Counted from the first letter of the stretch, positions 8,470 to 17,662 are shown. The stretch: DNA of 64,000 nucleotides from Actinacidiphila epipremni (GCF_012034175.1 NZ_JAATEJ010000026.1:62001-126000); one strand, 5' to 3'. Notes: generated from the letters alone by a model not told the origin. Numbers and translations are program-made.

Positions 8470-9435
8470 ATGGACGAGGGCGCGGCGCTCGCCGAGCGCT
8501 TCGAGGAGCAAAGGCCCAGGCTGCGGGCGCTGGCGTACCGCATGCTCGGCTCCGCGGCGGAGGCGGACGACGCGGTCCAGGAGGCGTGGCTGCGGCTGAG
8601 CCGGTCGGGTGCCGCGGCCGGCGGTGACGGTGGGGCCGGCGGTGGCGGGGGTGCCGTCGGCGGTGGCGAGGGTGGGTCCGGCGGCGGCGCTGGCGGGGGG
8701 ATCGAGAACCTGGCGGCGTGGCTGACCACGGTCGTCGGCCGGGTGTGCCTGAACATGCTGCGCTCGCGCGCGGCGCACCGCGAGGAGCCGCTGGAGGAGC
8801 TGCCGCGCGAGCCGGCCGCCGTGCGCGAGCCGGGTGCCGACCCGGAGGAGGAGGCGGTGCTCGCCGACTCCGTCGGGCTGGCGATGCTGGTGGTGCTGGA
8901 CACCCTCGCGCCGGCCGAGCGCGTCGCCTTCGTGCTGCACGACATGTTCGCCGTGCCCTTCGACGAGATCGGCCGGCTCACCGAACGCTCCCCGGCCGCC
9001 GCCCGGCAGCTCGCGAGCCGCGCCCGGCGCCGGGTGCGGGGCGGCGCGGACACCGCGGTGGGCAGCGCCGCGCTGCGGGAGCAGCGCCGGCTGGTCGACG
9101 CCTTCCTCGCGGCTTCGCGTGGCGGCGACCTCGCGGGCCTGGTCGCCGTCCTGGACCCGGACGTCGTCCTGCACGCCGACCGCGCGGCCGGCCCCACGCC
9201 GGAGCCGATCCGCGCCCGCGGCAGCCGGAACGTCGCCCGCGGCGCCTCCCTGGCCGCCGCCCGTATCGCCTTCACCGAGGCCGCCCTGGTCAACGGCGCC
9301 CCGGGCCTGGTCATGGCCCCCCTCGGCCGCCTCCGGCTGGCCCTCGCCTTCACCTCCACGGCCGGCCGCATCACGTCCATCGACGTCATCGCCGACCCGG
9401 AGCGGCTGCGGGAGGTGGAGATCGCGGTGCCATGA
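8470..9435 (+). CDS. ECF41-group RNA polymerase sigma factor with SnoaL-like C-terminal domain
   Basis: A 321-aa ECF sigma factor. Region 2 is FEEQRPRLRALAYRMLGSAAEADDAVQEAWLRL; region 4 is RVAFVLHDMFAVPFDEIGRL...SPAAARQLASRARRRV; a SnoaL-like domain (about residues 205-320) replaces an anti-sigma factor, typical of ECF41. Between regions 2.2 and 2.4 there is an unusual insertion of about 30 Gly/Ala residues (GGAGGGGGAVGGGEGG...) absent from the second ECF41 protein of this window at 26378. Divergent from its likely target, the NmrA-like gene. Start ATG 8470; the stop overlaps a downstream ATG. Confidence 0.9.
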   Translation: MDEGAALAERFEEQRPRLRALAYRMLGSAAEADDAVQEAWLRLSRSGAAAGGDGGAGGGGGAVGGGEGGSGGGAGGGIENLAAWLTTVVGRVCLNMLRSRAAHREEPLEELPREPAAVREPGADPEEEAVLADSVGLAMLVVLDTLAPAERVAFVLHDMFAVPFDEIGRLTERSPAAARQLASRARRRVRGGADTAVGSAALREQRRLVDAFLAASRGGDLAGLVAVLDPDVVLHADRAAGPTPEPIRARGSRNVARGASLAAARIAFTEAALVNGAPGLVMAPLGRLRLALAFTSTAGRITSIDVIADPERLREVEIAVP

Positions 9436-9986
9436 GCCGCGCGAGGGTTCTGAGGGCGCGCGGGTCTGCGCGCCGGAGGCGCCCGCCGTACGAGGGCCCG
9501 CCGGTGTGGTTCCACGGCGACATCGCCGGCGGCAACCTGCTGGTCAGGGACGGCAAGCTCGCCGCCGTACTCGACTTCGGCACCTCGGGCGTCGGCGACC
9601 CGGCGTGCGACCTGGTGATCGCCTGGACCCTCTTCTGCGGCGAGAGCCGTACGGCCTTCCGCCGCACGATGACGAGCGCGGACCCGGCGATGTGGGCACG
9701 GGCGCGCGGCTGGGCGCTGTGGAAGGCGCTGATCAGCATCGTCGAGCTGCGCGCGGACCGGCCCGGGCCGGCCGCGGAGCACGCCCGCGTGGCGGCGGAG
9801 GTCATCGCGGACGCGCGGGCGACGGCGTCACTGTGGGAGCCTGCCGCTGCCGCTGAGCGTGCCTGCGCCCAAAGCGCCGGCCTCAGGCGTGCGCGTCCGG
9901 GCGGCCCGGGGTCGGGCCGGTGGCCAGGGTGTCGCCGAGGGGGGTGCGGCGGTAGCGGACCTCGTGGCGGTGGCGGGTCGCGGTGA
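9432..9986 (+). pseudogene. Remnant of an aminoglycoside phosphotransferase-family gene (C-terminal lobe only)
   Basis: From about residue 25 the frame reads VWFHGDIAGGNLLVRDGKLAAVLDFGTSGVGDPACDLV, the HGD catalytic loop and DFG-type metal-binding motif of APH-family kinases, then the usual C-terminal helices. The N-terminal ATP-binding lobe (around 190 residues in intact members) is missing, and the frame runs on after the domain into sequence antisense to the regulator gene, ending only at 9986. An ATG overlaps the ECF41 stop (ATGA), so it may still be translated, but it cannot be a working kinase alone. Best read as a truncated gene. Confidence 0.7.
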
Positions 9987-10890
9987 CGAGGCCCGTCGCC
10001 CGGAGCACGGTGAGGTGCTCGGAGACCGTCGCCGGGGCGAGGCCGTGGTGGTGGGCGAGCCACGCCGTGGCGGCGGGTTCGGTCAGGCCGGTGAGCAGGC
10101 GTGCGCGGGTGCGGCCGATGAGCCGGGCCAGGGCCGCCGCCGCGTCGGAGGGCGCGCCCTGCCACAGGGTGCCGATGCCGCGCGCCGGGTAGATGAGCGT
10201 CGGCTGCCAGGGCGGGTCCAGCACGATCACCACCTGGTCCCACTTGAAGGCGCTCGGCATCAGCACCAGCCCCTCGCCCGCGAGGTCGCGGTGGTCCGCG
10301 CCGCCGTGCTCGCGGGTCAGGACACCGTCGTGCCAGCGCACGGACGGGTGCAGCTCGGCGAAGAGCCGGTCGAGGCCGCCCGCGGCGAGCCGTCCGGCCT
10401 GGAAGGCGACATCGGCCTCCAGCAGCGCGCGGGTCCTGGCCCAGTACGGCTCGACCAGCGCCTCCCACGCCGCCCGCACCAGCTCGGCCAGCAGCCGTAC
10501 GACCTCGGCCGGCTCGGCGCCGAGCAGCAGCCGGCCGGTGGCGGTGCGGGCCGCGCCCGGCGTCTCGGCGAGGGAGCGGGCGATCTCGGCCCGGGCCTGC
10601 GCGGGCGGCGTCGCGGCGATACGGGCGAGGTCCGCGGCGAAGGAGTCGACGGGCCCGTCCGGCGGCGGCGCCAGGAAGTCGGGCGTGTAGCCGCGGCGCG
10701 GCTGGAGCAGGGTGAGCGGGCGCAGGTCGAGCGCTTTGAGCCGGGGCGCCACCTCGGCGAGCCAGCGCGCATGGTGCCCGGGCGGCTGCGGGCCGGTCGC
10801 GACCCGCACGGCGGCGAGCGTCTCGAAGGCCGGGGAGTACGCGAAACGGCACCGCAGCAGGTCGGCGGGCCCGAACCGGAGCGTGGTGAC
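9883..10890 (-). CDS. DUF5937/ArsR-type transcriptional regulator with apparently lost start codon
   Basis: A winged-helix regulator whose HTH is C-terminal (LTEPAATAWLAHHHGLAPATVSEHLTVLRATGLV, then a basic wing) after a long DUF5937-like domain. The first normal start in frame is GTG 10809, but the frame continues upstream with LRFGPADLLRCRFAYSP, matching the conserved family N-terminus. Exactly where a start is expected there is GTC (10890-10888) followed by ACC ACG, with an AAGGAGG ribosome binding site 6 bases before it. So GTG appears to have become GTC. I annotate the full-length frame; the protein may be made poorly, or from 10809 without its N-terminus. Probably controls the divergent TPR gene or itself. 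Confidence 0.75.
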   Translation of the reverse strand, partial: VTTLRFGPADLLRCRFAYSPAFETLAAVRVATGPQPPGHHARWLAEVAPRLKALDLRPLTLLQPRRGYTPDFLAPPPDGPVDSFAADLARIAATPPAQARAEIARSLAETPGAARTATGRLLLGAEPAEVVRLLAELVRAAWEALVEPYWARTRALLEADVAFQAGRLAAGGLDRLFAELHPSVRWHDGVLTREHGGADHRDLAGEGLVLMPSAFKWDQVVIVLDPPWQPTLIYPARGIGTLWQGAPSDAAAALARLIGRTRARLLTGLTEPAATAWLAHHHGLAPATVSEHLTVLRATGLVTATRHRHEVRYRRTPLGDTLATGPTPGRPDAHA

Positions 10891-11004
10891 GGCGGACCTC
10901 CTTCCCCGGGGCCGCGGCCCCCCTCGCCGGCCGCCCCCGCGCCCTCGACGGCACCGGCACCGGCATCCGTACCGGCCGCGGCGGGGTTACCGTACACCAC
11001 AGTG

Positions 11005-11022
11005 ATTCGGCGACCGCCGAAT
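11005..11022. promoter_or_regulatory. Palindromic operator in the regulator/TPR intergenic region
   Basis: Perfect inverted repeat ATTCGGCG-AC-CGCCGAAT, in the divergent region between the DUF5937/ArsR regulator and the TPR gene. The symmetry and ATTCGGC half-site fit an ArsR-type dimer site; the regulator next door is the obvious candidate. Confidence 0.55.
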
Positions 11023-11105
11023 GAGTGGAGCCTCAGAACCCGGCGCTCGCAGGATGGGCGGCGCCGCCCCACCGGGGGACCGCACGACCAGGAGCGTGAC
11101 CAGCC

Positions 11106-11633
11106 ATGACCGACACCGCGAGCCAGCACCCCGCCCCCTCGGCGGACTGGGAGCGCAGGAACGCCGCGCTGTGGGAGACCGTGGGGCAGCGCCCCGACGA
11201 CGAGTTCCGGGCCGCGATGGCGGAGCTGGTCGGCGAGCTGCCGGCGGACGACGCCACCGCGCTGTTCGAGCGGGCCGCGGCCTGGGACTCCACCGGGCAC
11301 CCCGACAAGGCCGTCCCCCTCTACCGGGCCGCCCTCGCGGCGGGCGTCGGCGGGGAGCGGCGGCGCCGCTCGGTCATCCAGCTCGCCAGCTCGCTGCGCA
11401 ACCTCGGCCACGCCGACGAGAGCGTCGCGCTGCTGACCGGGGAGCGCGCCCGCACCAGCGACCACCTCGACGACGCCCTGGTGTGCGTGCTCGCCCTGTC
11501 GCTCACCGAACTGGGCCGGGAACGCGAGGCGGTTGCCCTGGCGGTCGGCGCGCTCGCGCCCCATCTGCCGCGCTACCAGCGCTCGATGGCCAACTACGCC
11601 CGGCTGCTGGTCGAGCCGGAGCCGCAGGGCTGA
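11106..11633 (+). CDS. Tetratricopeptide-repeat protein
   Basis: A 175-aa soluble helical protein with TPR-like repeats: ALFERAAAWDSTGHPDKAVPLYRAALAAG, a second SVIQLASSLRNLGHADESVALL, and a third DALVCVLALSLTELGREREAVALAVGAL. No catalytic motif; such proteins act as protein-interaction scaffolds and are often paired with regulators in Streptomyces. ATG 11106 lies about 90 bp after the palindrome shared with the divergent regulator, so co-regulation is likely. Confidence 0.8.
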   Translation: MTDTASQHPAPSADWERRNAALWETVGQRPDDEFRAAMAELVGELPADDATALFERAAAWDSTGHPDKAVPLYRAALAAGVGGERRRRSVIQLASSLRNLGHADESVALLTGERARTSDHLDDALVCVLALSLTELGREREAVALAVGALAPHLPRYQRSMANYARLLVEPEPQG

Positions 11634-11642
11634 TACGACGCG

Positions 11643-11681
11643 GGTGCCGGGCCCGCCCCGGAAAGGCGGTGACCCGGCACC
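11643..11681. terminator. Hairpin terminator between TPR gene and GH95-like gene
   Basis: Outer arms GGTGCCGGG / CCCGGCACC with an inner CCGCC / GGCGG pair; no T-run, as common in high-GC actinobacteria. It can serve both converging genes. Confidence 0.6.
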
Positions 11682-11685
11682 TGTT

Positions 11686-11725
11686 CACGTGACGTCACGT
11701 GACGTCACGCCACGCCACGTCATGT
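11686..11725. repeat. Four 10-bp tandem units at a convergent junction
   Basis: CACGTGACGT occurs twice, then CACGCCACGC and CACGTCATGT, all at a 10-bp period, ending 12 bp before the stop codon of the GH95-like gene. Function unknown. Confidence 0.75.
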
Positions 11726-11737
11726 CAGACGCGCGCG

Positions 11738-14700
11738 CTACCCGTACACCTGCATCTCGTACAGCGAGTACCCCCACTGCCCGGACAGCTGACTGCCCTG
11801 CATGCGGACGTATCTCGCCTGCCCGTTGATCGGTATCTTCTCCGTCCCGCCCGAGGAGTTGGGCTGCGTGTAGAGGTCCTTCCAGGTCGAACCGTCCGTG
11901 GAGCCCTGGATCTTGTAGGACTTCGCGTACGACGTCTCCCAGAGCAGATCGACCTCGGAGACGGTGGCCGTCGCGCCGAGGTCGACCTGGATCCAGCTGT
12001 TCGGGTCCTGGCTCGCGCTCCACCGGCTGCTGAGGTCGCCGTCGAACGCCTTCGCGGCGGACTGGTCCGCGCTGGACTGCGAGGACGCCGTGGCCGGCTT
12101 GTTCAGGGCCAGGTTGGCCTTGGGCGCGCTCATCGTCAGGTTCACCGTGACGGTCTTGCCGGCCTGGAGCGGCAGCACCCGCGCGATGTTGCCGAGCGGG
12201 GAGCTCTGCACGGTGATGCCGTCACCCGTGATCGACGAGATGCCGTTGCGCTGGATGAGCGTGAGGTTCTGGTTGATCTTCGAGGTGAGCGTGACCTTCG
12301 CGGTGTGCGCGTTGGTGTCCCACGTCAGGTTGTTGATGGTGAACTGCGACTTGCCGAGCATGCCGGAGATGGAGCCCTTGGTGAGCCCCTTCGGCAGCCC
12401 GGGCAGCAGTTCCAGCGTGCCGGGCTTGGTCGCGGCCAGCATCTCCATCATCACCGTCGGCACGGAGTTGACGACGTCCGTGGCGAAGGTGTTGTGGCCG
12501 TTGTAGTGGGACGTGGCCATGGAGCTGTAGTAGTAGTCGTCCTTGGCGAAGCGCAGCAGCTTCGCGCCCACCGAGTCCGGCATGTCCAGGTCGGCGGCGA
12601 TGAGCGCCCCGTGCAGCAGCCCGTGCCCGGCGTTCTCGTACGCGCCCTGGTCCTTCTTCTGCAGGAAGACCTGCGCGGCCTTGAACTGCGCCGCGTTGGT
12701 CTCCGGGGTGATCTCGCGGTAGGGCCACACCGGCATCAGGCCGCTGGAGTGCCGGTGCTGGTAGTTGTTCTTGTTCTCCAGGTCGGGCCAGGCCCATTCG
12801 GCGAGCGCGCCGTCGTTGTTGATCAGGTACGGCGGCAGGTGGTCGAGCCTGTCCTGCCACACCGGGATCTTGTCGGCGTCGCGGCCGAGCAGCTTGGCGG
12901 TCTGGATGAGGGTGGTGAGCGCGAACTTCGCGCCGGAGATGTCGTAGACGGAGTTGACGGTGAGCGGCACCCCGCCGGGCGGGGTGTTCTCCGGTGAGAT
13001 GGAGCCGGCGAAGATGTAGTTGCCGCCTGCGTCCTTCTTGGTGAGGAAGTCCTCGTAGAAGTCGCCCATGTCGCGGATCAGCGGGTAGTACTTGTCGGCC
13101 AGGAACTGGGTGTCGCCGGTGACTTCGTAGTACTCCCAGAACGGCTCCAGCAGCCAGGACTCGCCGCCGGTCACGTACTGGTAAGGGTAGTCGAAGTTGA
13201 TGTTGGAAATCAGGCCCTCGCCGTTGGGCGTGTTGCCGCCGGTGAGCATGCCGCGGGTGCCCAGCAGCTTCTTGGCGTTGGTCTCGAAGTCCTTCTGCCA
13301 CTGCTGGTTGAGCCAGAAGTAGCCCTGCATGGCCTCCGGCATGTTGCCGATGTTGCCGCTGGAGATCTGCAGGTTGAGGTTGGCGTCGAGGTGGTAGTAG
13401 CCGTCCCAGCCGACGTTGCTGTCACCGGTCCAGTTGCCGAGCAGGTCCGGCGCCTGGGTGGCGCCGCTGGAGCCCAGCAGGTGGTAGCGGCCGGCGTAGA
13501 ACATCCGCTCGTAGAGCGCCGGGATCGGCGTCGAGGACGACTTCTGCTCGGCGAGCAGCTGCTCGGTGGACTTGGCGCGGTCGGCCGGTGTGGCGCCGAA
13601 GTCGATCGAGACCCGGCCGAAGATCGAACTGTGCAGGCTGGTGTGCCGGTTGAGCAGTGTGGCGTAGTCGGTGCTGAGCCCGGCGAGCTTCTGCTGGAGC
13701 AGGTTCTTGCTCCAGTCCTGCTCGGCGGGGACACCGCCGTTGTAGGTGCCGTTGTAGCGCTGGGTGAGCGACAGCAGGAGTACGTAACTGGCGTTGGAGA
13801 CGGTCACGTTGCCGTTGCTGAGGGTCTTGGTGCCGTCGGTGACGATACGGGTGACGCCCTCGTAGCCGGCGTTGTAGCTGCCGCTGGGGTACTTCGCCCG
13901 CAGGTTGAGGTAGTCGGTGCTGTTGTTGGTGGTGTAGGTGACGCCCTTGCTGGTGAGGTTCATGCCCGGGTCGATGGACAGGCCCAGGGTCATGGTCTCC
14001 TTCTGCCCGGGCGGTGCCGCCTGGTACTGCACGGTGGCGCCGTCGGCCCGCGAGACGAACGAGTCGCGCTCCCACGCGCCCTTGTCGTCCGACCAGTTGA
14101 CCTTGACCACGCCCGCGCTGTAGTCCGTGGAGCGGACGTAGTTGTTGATCGCCCCGGCGTCGGGCATCTGGATGGTCATCTTGTAGCCGGGGTGCTTGCT
14201 GCCCTCGCCGCCGCCCTGGTAGCCCTGCACGTCCGCCGCGAGCTGGTTGGCCTGCTGGTACTGCCCGGCGATCAGCTCGTCGCGGATCTTGTTGATGTTG
14301 TCCTGGCTGACGGTGTTGAAGGTGCGGTGCGGATGGGCCTCCGTCCGCGCCATGAAGAAGTCCTTGTCGTCGAAGACGACGGTGTCGTTGCGCGGGTTGC
14401 CGAAGACGATGATGCCCTGCTTGCCGTTGCCGGCCAGCAGCCCGTCCTGCCAGTCGCTGTACGTCGTCGGGTACGTCGTGGACGGCGCGACGGTCGGCGA
14501 CCCGACCGACGGGTTGCCGCCGCCGGTGCTCGTGCCGTAGACGGCGAACTCCCACAGCGAGTAGCCGTATTGGGTGGCGGGCGTGACGCCCTGCATCCGC
14601 ACGTAGTGGGCGTTCTTGTTGACGGTGGCGGTCTCGGTGCCGCCGTGGCCGCTGGTGGTGGAGTAGGCGTCCGTCCAGTGGGTGGAGTCGTCCGAGACCT

Positions 14701-15046
14701 GGATCTTGTACGCGCCGGCGTAGGCGGCCTCCCATGTCAGCGACGTGGAGGAGACGGCGTATTCGCCGCCGAGGTCGACGTAGATCCAGGCGTTGTTGTC
14801 GTTGCTGTGGTCGCTGGACCAGCGGGTGGCGGTGTTGCCGTCGATCGCGTTGGCGGCGACGTAGCTGCCGTCCTGGTACGAGGCGACGGCCCGGGCGCCG
14901 GGGTTGCGGGCCAGGTTGACGGGGGTGTCGGCGGCGTGGGACGCCGACGTCTGGAGCGCCATCGCGAGCAGCAGGAAGAAGGTGACGGCGACGCCGATCA
15001 GCCTTCTCCCGCCGCTCCCGGCGGCTCGTGGGGGTAGGGGTCGCAT
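11738..15046 (-). CDS. Secreted GH95-like glycoside hydrolase with two CBM32/discoidin domains
   Basis: A 1102-aa protein with N-terminal signal peptide (LIGVAVTFFLLLAMALQTSASHA, residues 16-38). Then follow an F5/8-type C (CBM32) domain (about 40-175), a GH95-type N-terminal domain (YSDWQDGLLAGNGKQGIIVFGNP), an (alpha/alpha)6 catalytic domain (about 480-850) with GYYHLDANLNLQ and GGESWLLEPFWEYYEVTGDTQF, and a second CBM32 at the C-terminus. GH95 enzymes release alpha-1,2-fucose or alpha-galactose-type residues; sequence match to classical members is moderate, so the sugar is uncertain. It follows the beta-helix gene by 14 bp and the GAGGAG ribosome binding site overlaps that gene's end, so they form an operon, likely under the ROK repressor. 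Confidence 0.7.
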   Translation of the reverse strand: MRPLPPRAAGSGGRRLIGVAVTFFLLLAMALQTSASHAADTPVNLARNPGARAVASYQDGSYVAANAIDGNTATRWSSDHSNDNNAWIYVDLGGEYAVSSTSLTWEAAYAGAYKIQVSDDSTHWTDAYSTTSGHGGTETATVNKNAHYVRMQGVTPATQYGYSLWEFAVYGTSTGGGNPSVGSPTVAPSTTYPTTYSDWQDGLLAGNGKQGIIVFGNPRNDTVVFDDKDFFMARTEAHPHRTFNTVSQDNINKIRDELIAGQYQQANQLAADVQGYQGGGEGSKHPGYKMTIQMPDAGAINNYVRSTDYSAGVVKVNWSDDKGAWERDSFVSRADGATVQYQAAPPGQKETMTLGLSIDPGMNLTSKGVTYTTNNSTDYLNLRAKYPSGSYNAGYEGVTRIVTDGTKTLSNGNVTVSNASYVLLLSLTQRYNGTYNGGVPAEQDWSKNLLQQKLAGLSTDYATLLNRHTSLHSSIFGRVSIDFGATPADRAKSTEQLLAEQKSSSTPIPALYERMFYAGRYHLLGSSGATQAPDLLGNWTGDSNVGWDGYYHLDANLNLQISSGNIGNMPEAMQGYFWLNQQWQKDFETNAKKLLGTRGMLTGGNTPNGEGLISNINFDYPYQYVTGGESWLLEPFWEYYEVTGDTQFLADKYYPLIRDMGDFYEDFLTKKDAGGNYIFAGSISPENTPPGGVPLTVNSVYDISGAKFALTTLIQTAKLLGRDADKIPVWQDRLDHLPPYLINNDGALAEWAWPDLENKNNYQHRHSSGLMPVWPYREITPETNAAQFKAAQVFLQKKDQGAYENAGHGLLHGALIAADLDMPDSVGAKLLRFAKDDYYYSSMATSHYNGHNTFATDVVNSVPTVMMEMLAATKPGTLELLPGLPKGLTKGSISGMLGKSQFTINNLTWDTNAHTAKVTLTSKINQNLTLIQRNGISSITGDGITVQSSPLGNIARVLPLQAGKTVTVNLTMSAPKANLALNKPATASSQSSADQSAAKAFDGDLSSRWSASQDPNSWIQVDLGATATVSEVDLLWETSYAKSYKIQGSTDGSTWKDLYTQPNSSGGTEKIPINGQARYVRMQGSQLSGQWGYSLYEMQVYG

Positions 15047-15060
15047 GGGGGGCTCGCTCC

Positions 15061-17595
15061 TCAGCTGCCGGAGGTGACGCGCAGGGACGAGATCTTGTCG
15101 TTGTTGCCGCTCGCCGTGAGGTCCGCGGCGTCGCTGGTGAAGGTCCACGCGGTGCCGGCGAAGCCCGCGTCGGCGTAGCCGGTCACGGTGTATCCGGCGG
15201 GTACGCGGATCGAGGAGATGCTGTCGTTGGCGATGCCCTTGGCCTGGAGCGCCGGCAGGTCGTAGCTGCCGGCGGCGAAAGTGGCCGACGGGCCGCTGTA
15301 GTTGGCGTCGCCGTAGACGGTCGCGCCGCCCGTGCCCGAGCCGCCGACCGCGGTGCCGTACACCTCGAACTCGTAGAGCGAGTAGCCGTATTGGGTGGCC
15401 GGCGTGACGCCCTGCATGCGCACATAGCGCGCGTTCTTGTTGACGCCCACCGTCTCGGTGCCGCCGGCGCCGGTGGTCGTGGAGTAGGCGTCGGCCCAGT
15501 GCGAACCGTCGTCGGAGACCTGGATCTTGTACGCCTTCCCGTACGCCGCCTCCCAGTTGAGGACGGCGGTGGAGACCGCGTACTCCGCGCCGAGGTCGAC
15601 CTGGAGCCAGGCGTTGTTGTCGCCGCTGTGGTCGCTGGACCAGCGGGTGGCGCCGTTGCCGTCGATGGCGTTGGACGCCAGGTAGGTGCCGTCCTGGTAG
15701 GAGGCGGTGGCCTTGGCGTTCGCGCCCGTCGCGAGGTTGACCGGCGTGCCGGACGGCGGGGCGGGCGGGGTCGGCACGGTCTGGCCGGCCGGCGGCCACA
15801 GGGTGAAGGAGTTGGCGCCGTTGTGCGCGGCGGCGAAGGGGCCCGCCATGGTGTTGGTGGTGGCGACCGGGGAGCCGAAGAAGTCGGAGCTGACGTTCGC
15901 CTGGATGCTCTGGTTGGACAGCGGCATGACGCCGACGCGGGACTGCGTCACCGGGGTGTTGCCGCTGATGCCGGAGGCGTCGAGGTTGAAGCTCAGCTTC
16001 ATCTGCGTGTTGGTCGCGGTGTATTGGACGCCTGAGATCGTGCCGGTCGAATTGCCTTCCTTGACCTGCGTCTTGTCCGTCGCGTTGTCCGGCAGCACCG
16101 AGCCCTGGACGAGGTTGTTGTACCAGAAGAACTTCTCCGGCGAGGTGAGCGCCGTCGTCTCGTTCATCGTGCCGGGCTGGAAGTAGTACGCGTCCCGGCC
16201 GCTGCCGTCGTTGTGGATGTTCCCGTTGTTGAGGAACAGGTTGTTGGCGAAGACGACACCGGTCGCGTCCAGCGTGCGGATGTCGCTGTTGCCGATGAAG
16301 ACGTTGTTGTCGACCAGGATCGGGCCGAACACCGCCTCGGCGTAGTAGCCCCACGGGCTGTTCATCACGATGTTGCCGGTGATGCGGACGTTCTGGTTGC
16401 CCCAGTCGGTCCAGATGCCCGCCGAGTTCCCGCCCTTGGAGTTCTTGACGTAATTGCCCTTGATCAGGCCCTCGTTCATGTAGTGGACCTTGATCGGGGC
16501 GGTCTCAGCGCCGCTGAATTCGTTGCGGTAGTTGGTGTCCTCGATCATGTTGTAGAGGATCTGCGAATGCCAGGAGAAGACGCCCGCGATGCCCGACTGC
16601 CCGCATTTGGCGATGTAGTTGTTGCGGACGATGTGCGAGCCGTACGCGGACGTGTTGTGGAAGTCCGTGCGCGGGGTGCCCGGCCGGTTACCGGCCCAGG
16701 TGTCGTTGCTCAGCCCGATGTCGATACCGATCGTGCGGGCGTTGATGACGATGTTGTTCTCGATGATCCACTTCAGCCCGCCGTAGACGCTGATCGCGCC
16801 GGCCTGGCGGCGGTCGGGGCTGTCGGGGAAGTCCGAGTAGGTGTTGGCCGCGTGCTTGATCGTGAAGCCGTTGACCGTGATGTAGCCCAGGCCCCATACG
16901 TCGGGCGCGAAGACCTGCCGGCGCACGTTGATCTCGGCGAGCCGGGCGTTGGGGTCGGCGCCGTTGAAGTTGGCCCAGATGGTGGTGCTGGACGAGCCGG
17001 CCTCGGAGTACCAGGTGCCCGGCGCGCTCTGCACATTGCTCAGCGCCGGCTTCTCGTAGTACGCGGTCTCGTCGAGGTAGACGTCACCGGCGGTGTAGCC
17101 GGCGAAGGTGCCCCCGCCGCCGCCGTTGGGCTGCCCCTGCGCGTACGGGTTCCAGTCGCCGAAGTAGCTGTTGGGCAGGGTGACGCTCCAGACGTTGCCG
17201 CTGGAGCGGGTCCACGAGTTGACCTCCTCGGAACCCTTGATGGTGACCTCGCCGTCGCCGGCGTTGGTATACGTGATCCGGTGCGCCTCGTCGGTGCCGC
17301 CGCGGGCCGGCTTGACCGTCTCGCGGTAGAGCCCGGCGTGCACCACCACGGTGTCGCCGGGCTGCGCCACCTGCGCGGCGTGGTTGATCGTCAGATACGG
17401 GGCCGACGCCGTGCCCGCGTTGCCGTCGCTGCCGTTCTTGGCCACGTAGATGACCTGCGGGGCGTCGGCCGCGTGGGCCGGGGCGGCGGCCAGGCCCAGG
17501 GTCGCCAGGGCGGTCGCGCCGAGGGCGGCACACAGCGCCCTGGCCGCGCCGCCCAGGCCACCGGCCTGGCGTTTTCTGCGAAATCCCAGTCTCAT
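15061..17595 (-). CDS. Secreted right-handed parallel beta-helix protein with CBM32 and crystallin-like domain
   Basis: An 844-aa secreted protein: signal peptide ending AHAADAP (about residue 43), DUF1565-like start YVAKNGSDGNAGTASAPYLTI, then beta-helix coils rich in NNIVI/NNYIA/GNIVMNS asparagine ladders (to about 560), a proline-rich linker, a CBM32 domain (about 620-750) nearly identical to the first CBM32 of the next gene, and a C-terminal beta/gamma-crystallin-like repeat (VYGDANYSGPSATF...GYADAGFAGTAWTF). The catalytic family is not clear; beta-helix glycoside hydrolases such as GH141 or a lyase are possible. First gene of the enzyme operon, start ATG 17595 with GAAGGAG site. Confidence 0.75.
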   Translation of the reverse strand: MRLGFRRKRQAGGLGGAARALCAALGATALATLGLAAAPAHAADAPQVIYVAKNGSDGNAGTASAPYLTINHAAQVAQPGDTVVVHAGLYRETVKPARGGTDEAHRITYTNAGDGEVTIKGSEEVNSWTRSSGNVWSVTLPNSYFGDWNPYAQGQPNGGGGGTFAGYTAGDVYLDETAYYEKPALSNVQSAPGTWYSEAGSSSTTIWANFNGADPNARLAEINVRRQVFAPDVWGLGYITVNGFTIKHAANTYSDFPDSPDRRQAGAISVYGGLKWIIENNIVINARTIGIDIGLSNDTWAGNRPGTPRTDFHNTSAYGSHIVRNNYIAKCGQSGIAGVFSWHSQILYNMIEDTNYRNEFSGAETAPIKVHYMNEGLIKGNYVKNSKGGNSAGIWTDWGNQNVRITGNIVMNSPWGYYAEAVFGPILVDNNVFIGNSDIRTLDATGVVFANNLFLNNGNIHNDGSGRDAYYFQPGTMNETTALTSPEKFFWYNNLVQGSVLPDNATDKTQVKEGNSTGTISGVQYTATNTQMKLSFNLDASGISGNTPVTQSRVGVMPLSNQSIQANVSSDFFGSPVATTNTMAGPFAAAHNGANSFTLWPPAGQTVPTPPAPPSGTPVNLATGANAKATASYQDGTYLASNAIDGNGATRWSSDHSGDNNAWLQVDLGAEYAVSTAVLNWEAAYGKAYKIQVSDDGSHWADAYSTTTGAGGTETVGVNKNARYVRMQGVTPATQYGYSLYEFEVYGTAVGGSGTGGATVYGDANYSGPSATFAAGSYDLPALQAKGIANDSISSIRVPAGYTVTGYADAGFAGTAWTFTSDAADLTASGNNDKISSLRVTSGS

Positions 17596-17642
17596 GGGGC
17601 TCCTTCGGGGGAGGGTGCCGTGGGGCCGGGGACACCAGCTGA

Positions 17643-17662
17643 CTTAGTTTCATAATTAATCT
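17643..17662. promoter_or_regulatory. AT-rich operator-like site before the glycan-enzyme operon
   Basis: CTTAGTTTCATAATTAATCT, an AT island in a very GC-rich region, 48-67 bp before the beta-helix gene start. It matches 14 of 20 positions with the site at 20139-20158 in front of the importer operon. ROK (NagC/Mlc-like) proteins bind AT-rich near-palindromes, and the ROK gene lies between the two sites. Confidence 0.5.

Noticed and set aside
11738..16354. A 1538-codon open frame across the GH95-like gene and into the beta-helix gene
   Set aside because: The first 436 codons are antisense-like frame-shifted translation of the beta-helix gene; the real start is ATG 15046 with signal peptide.
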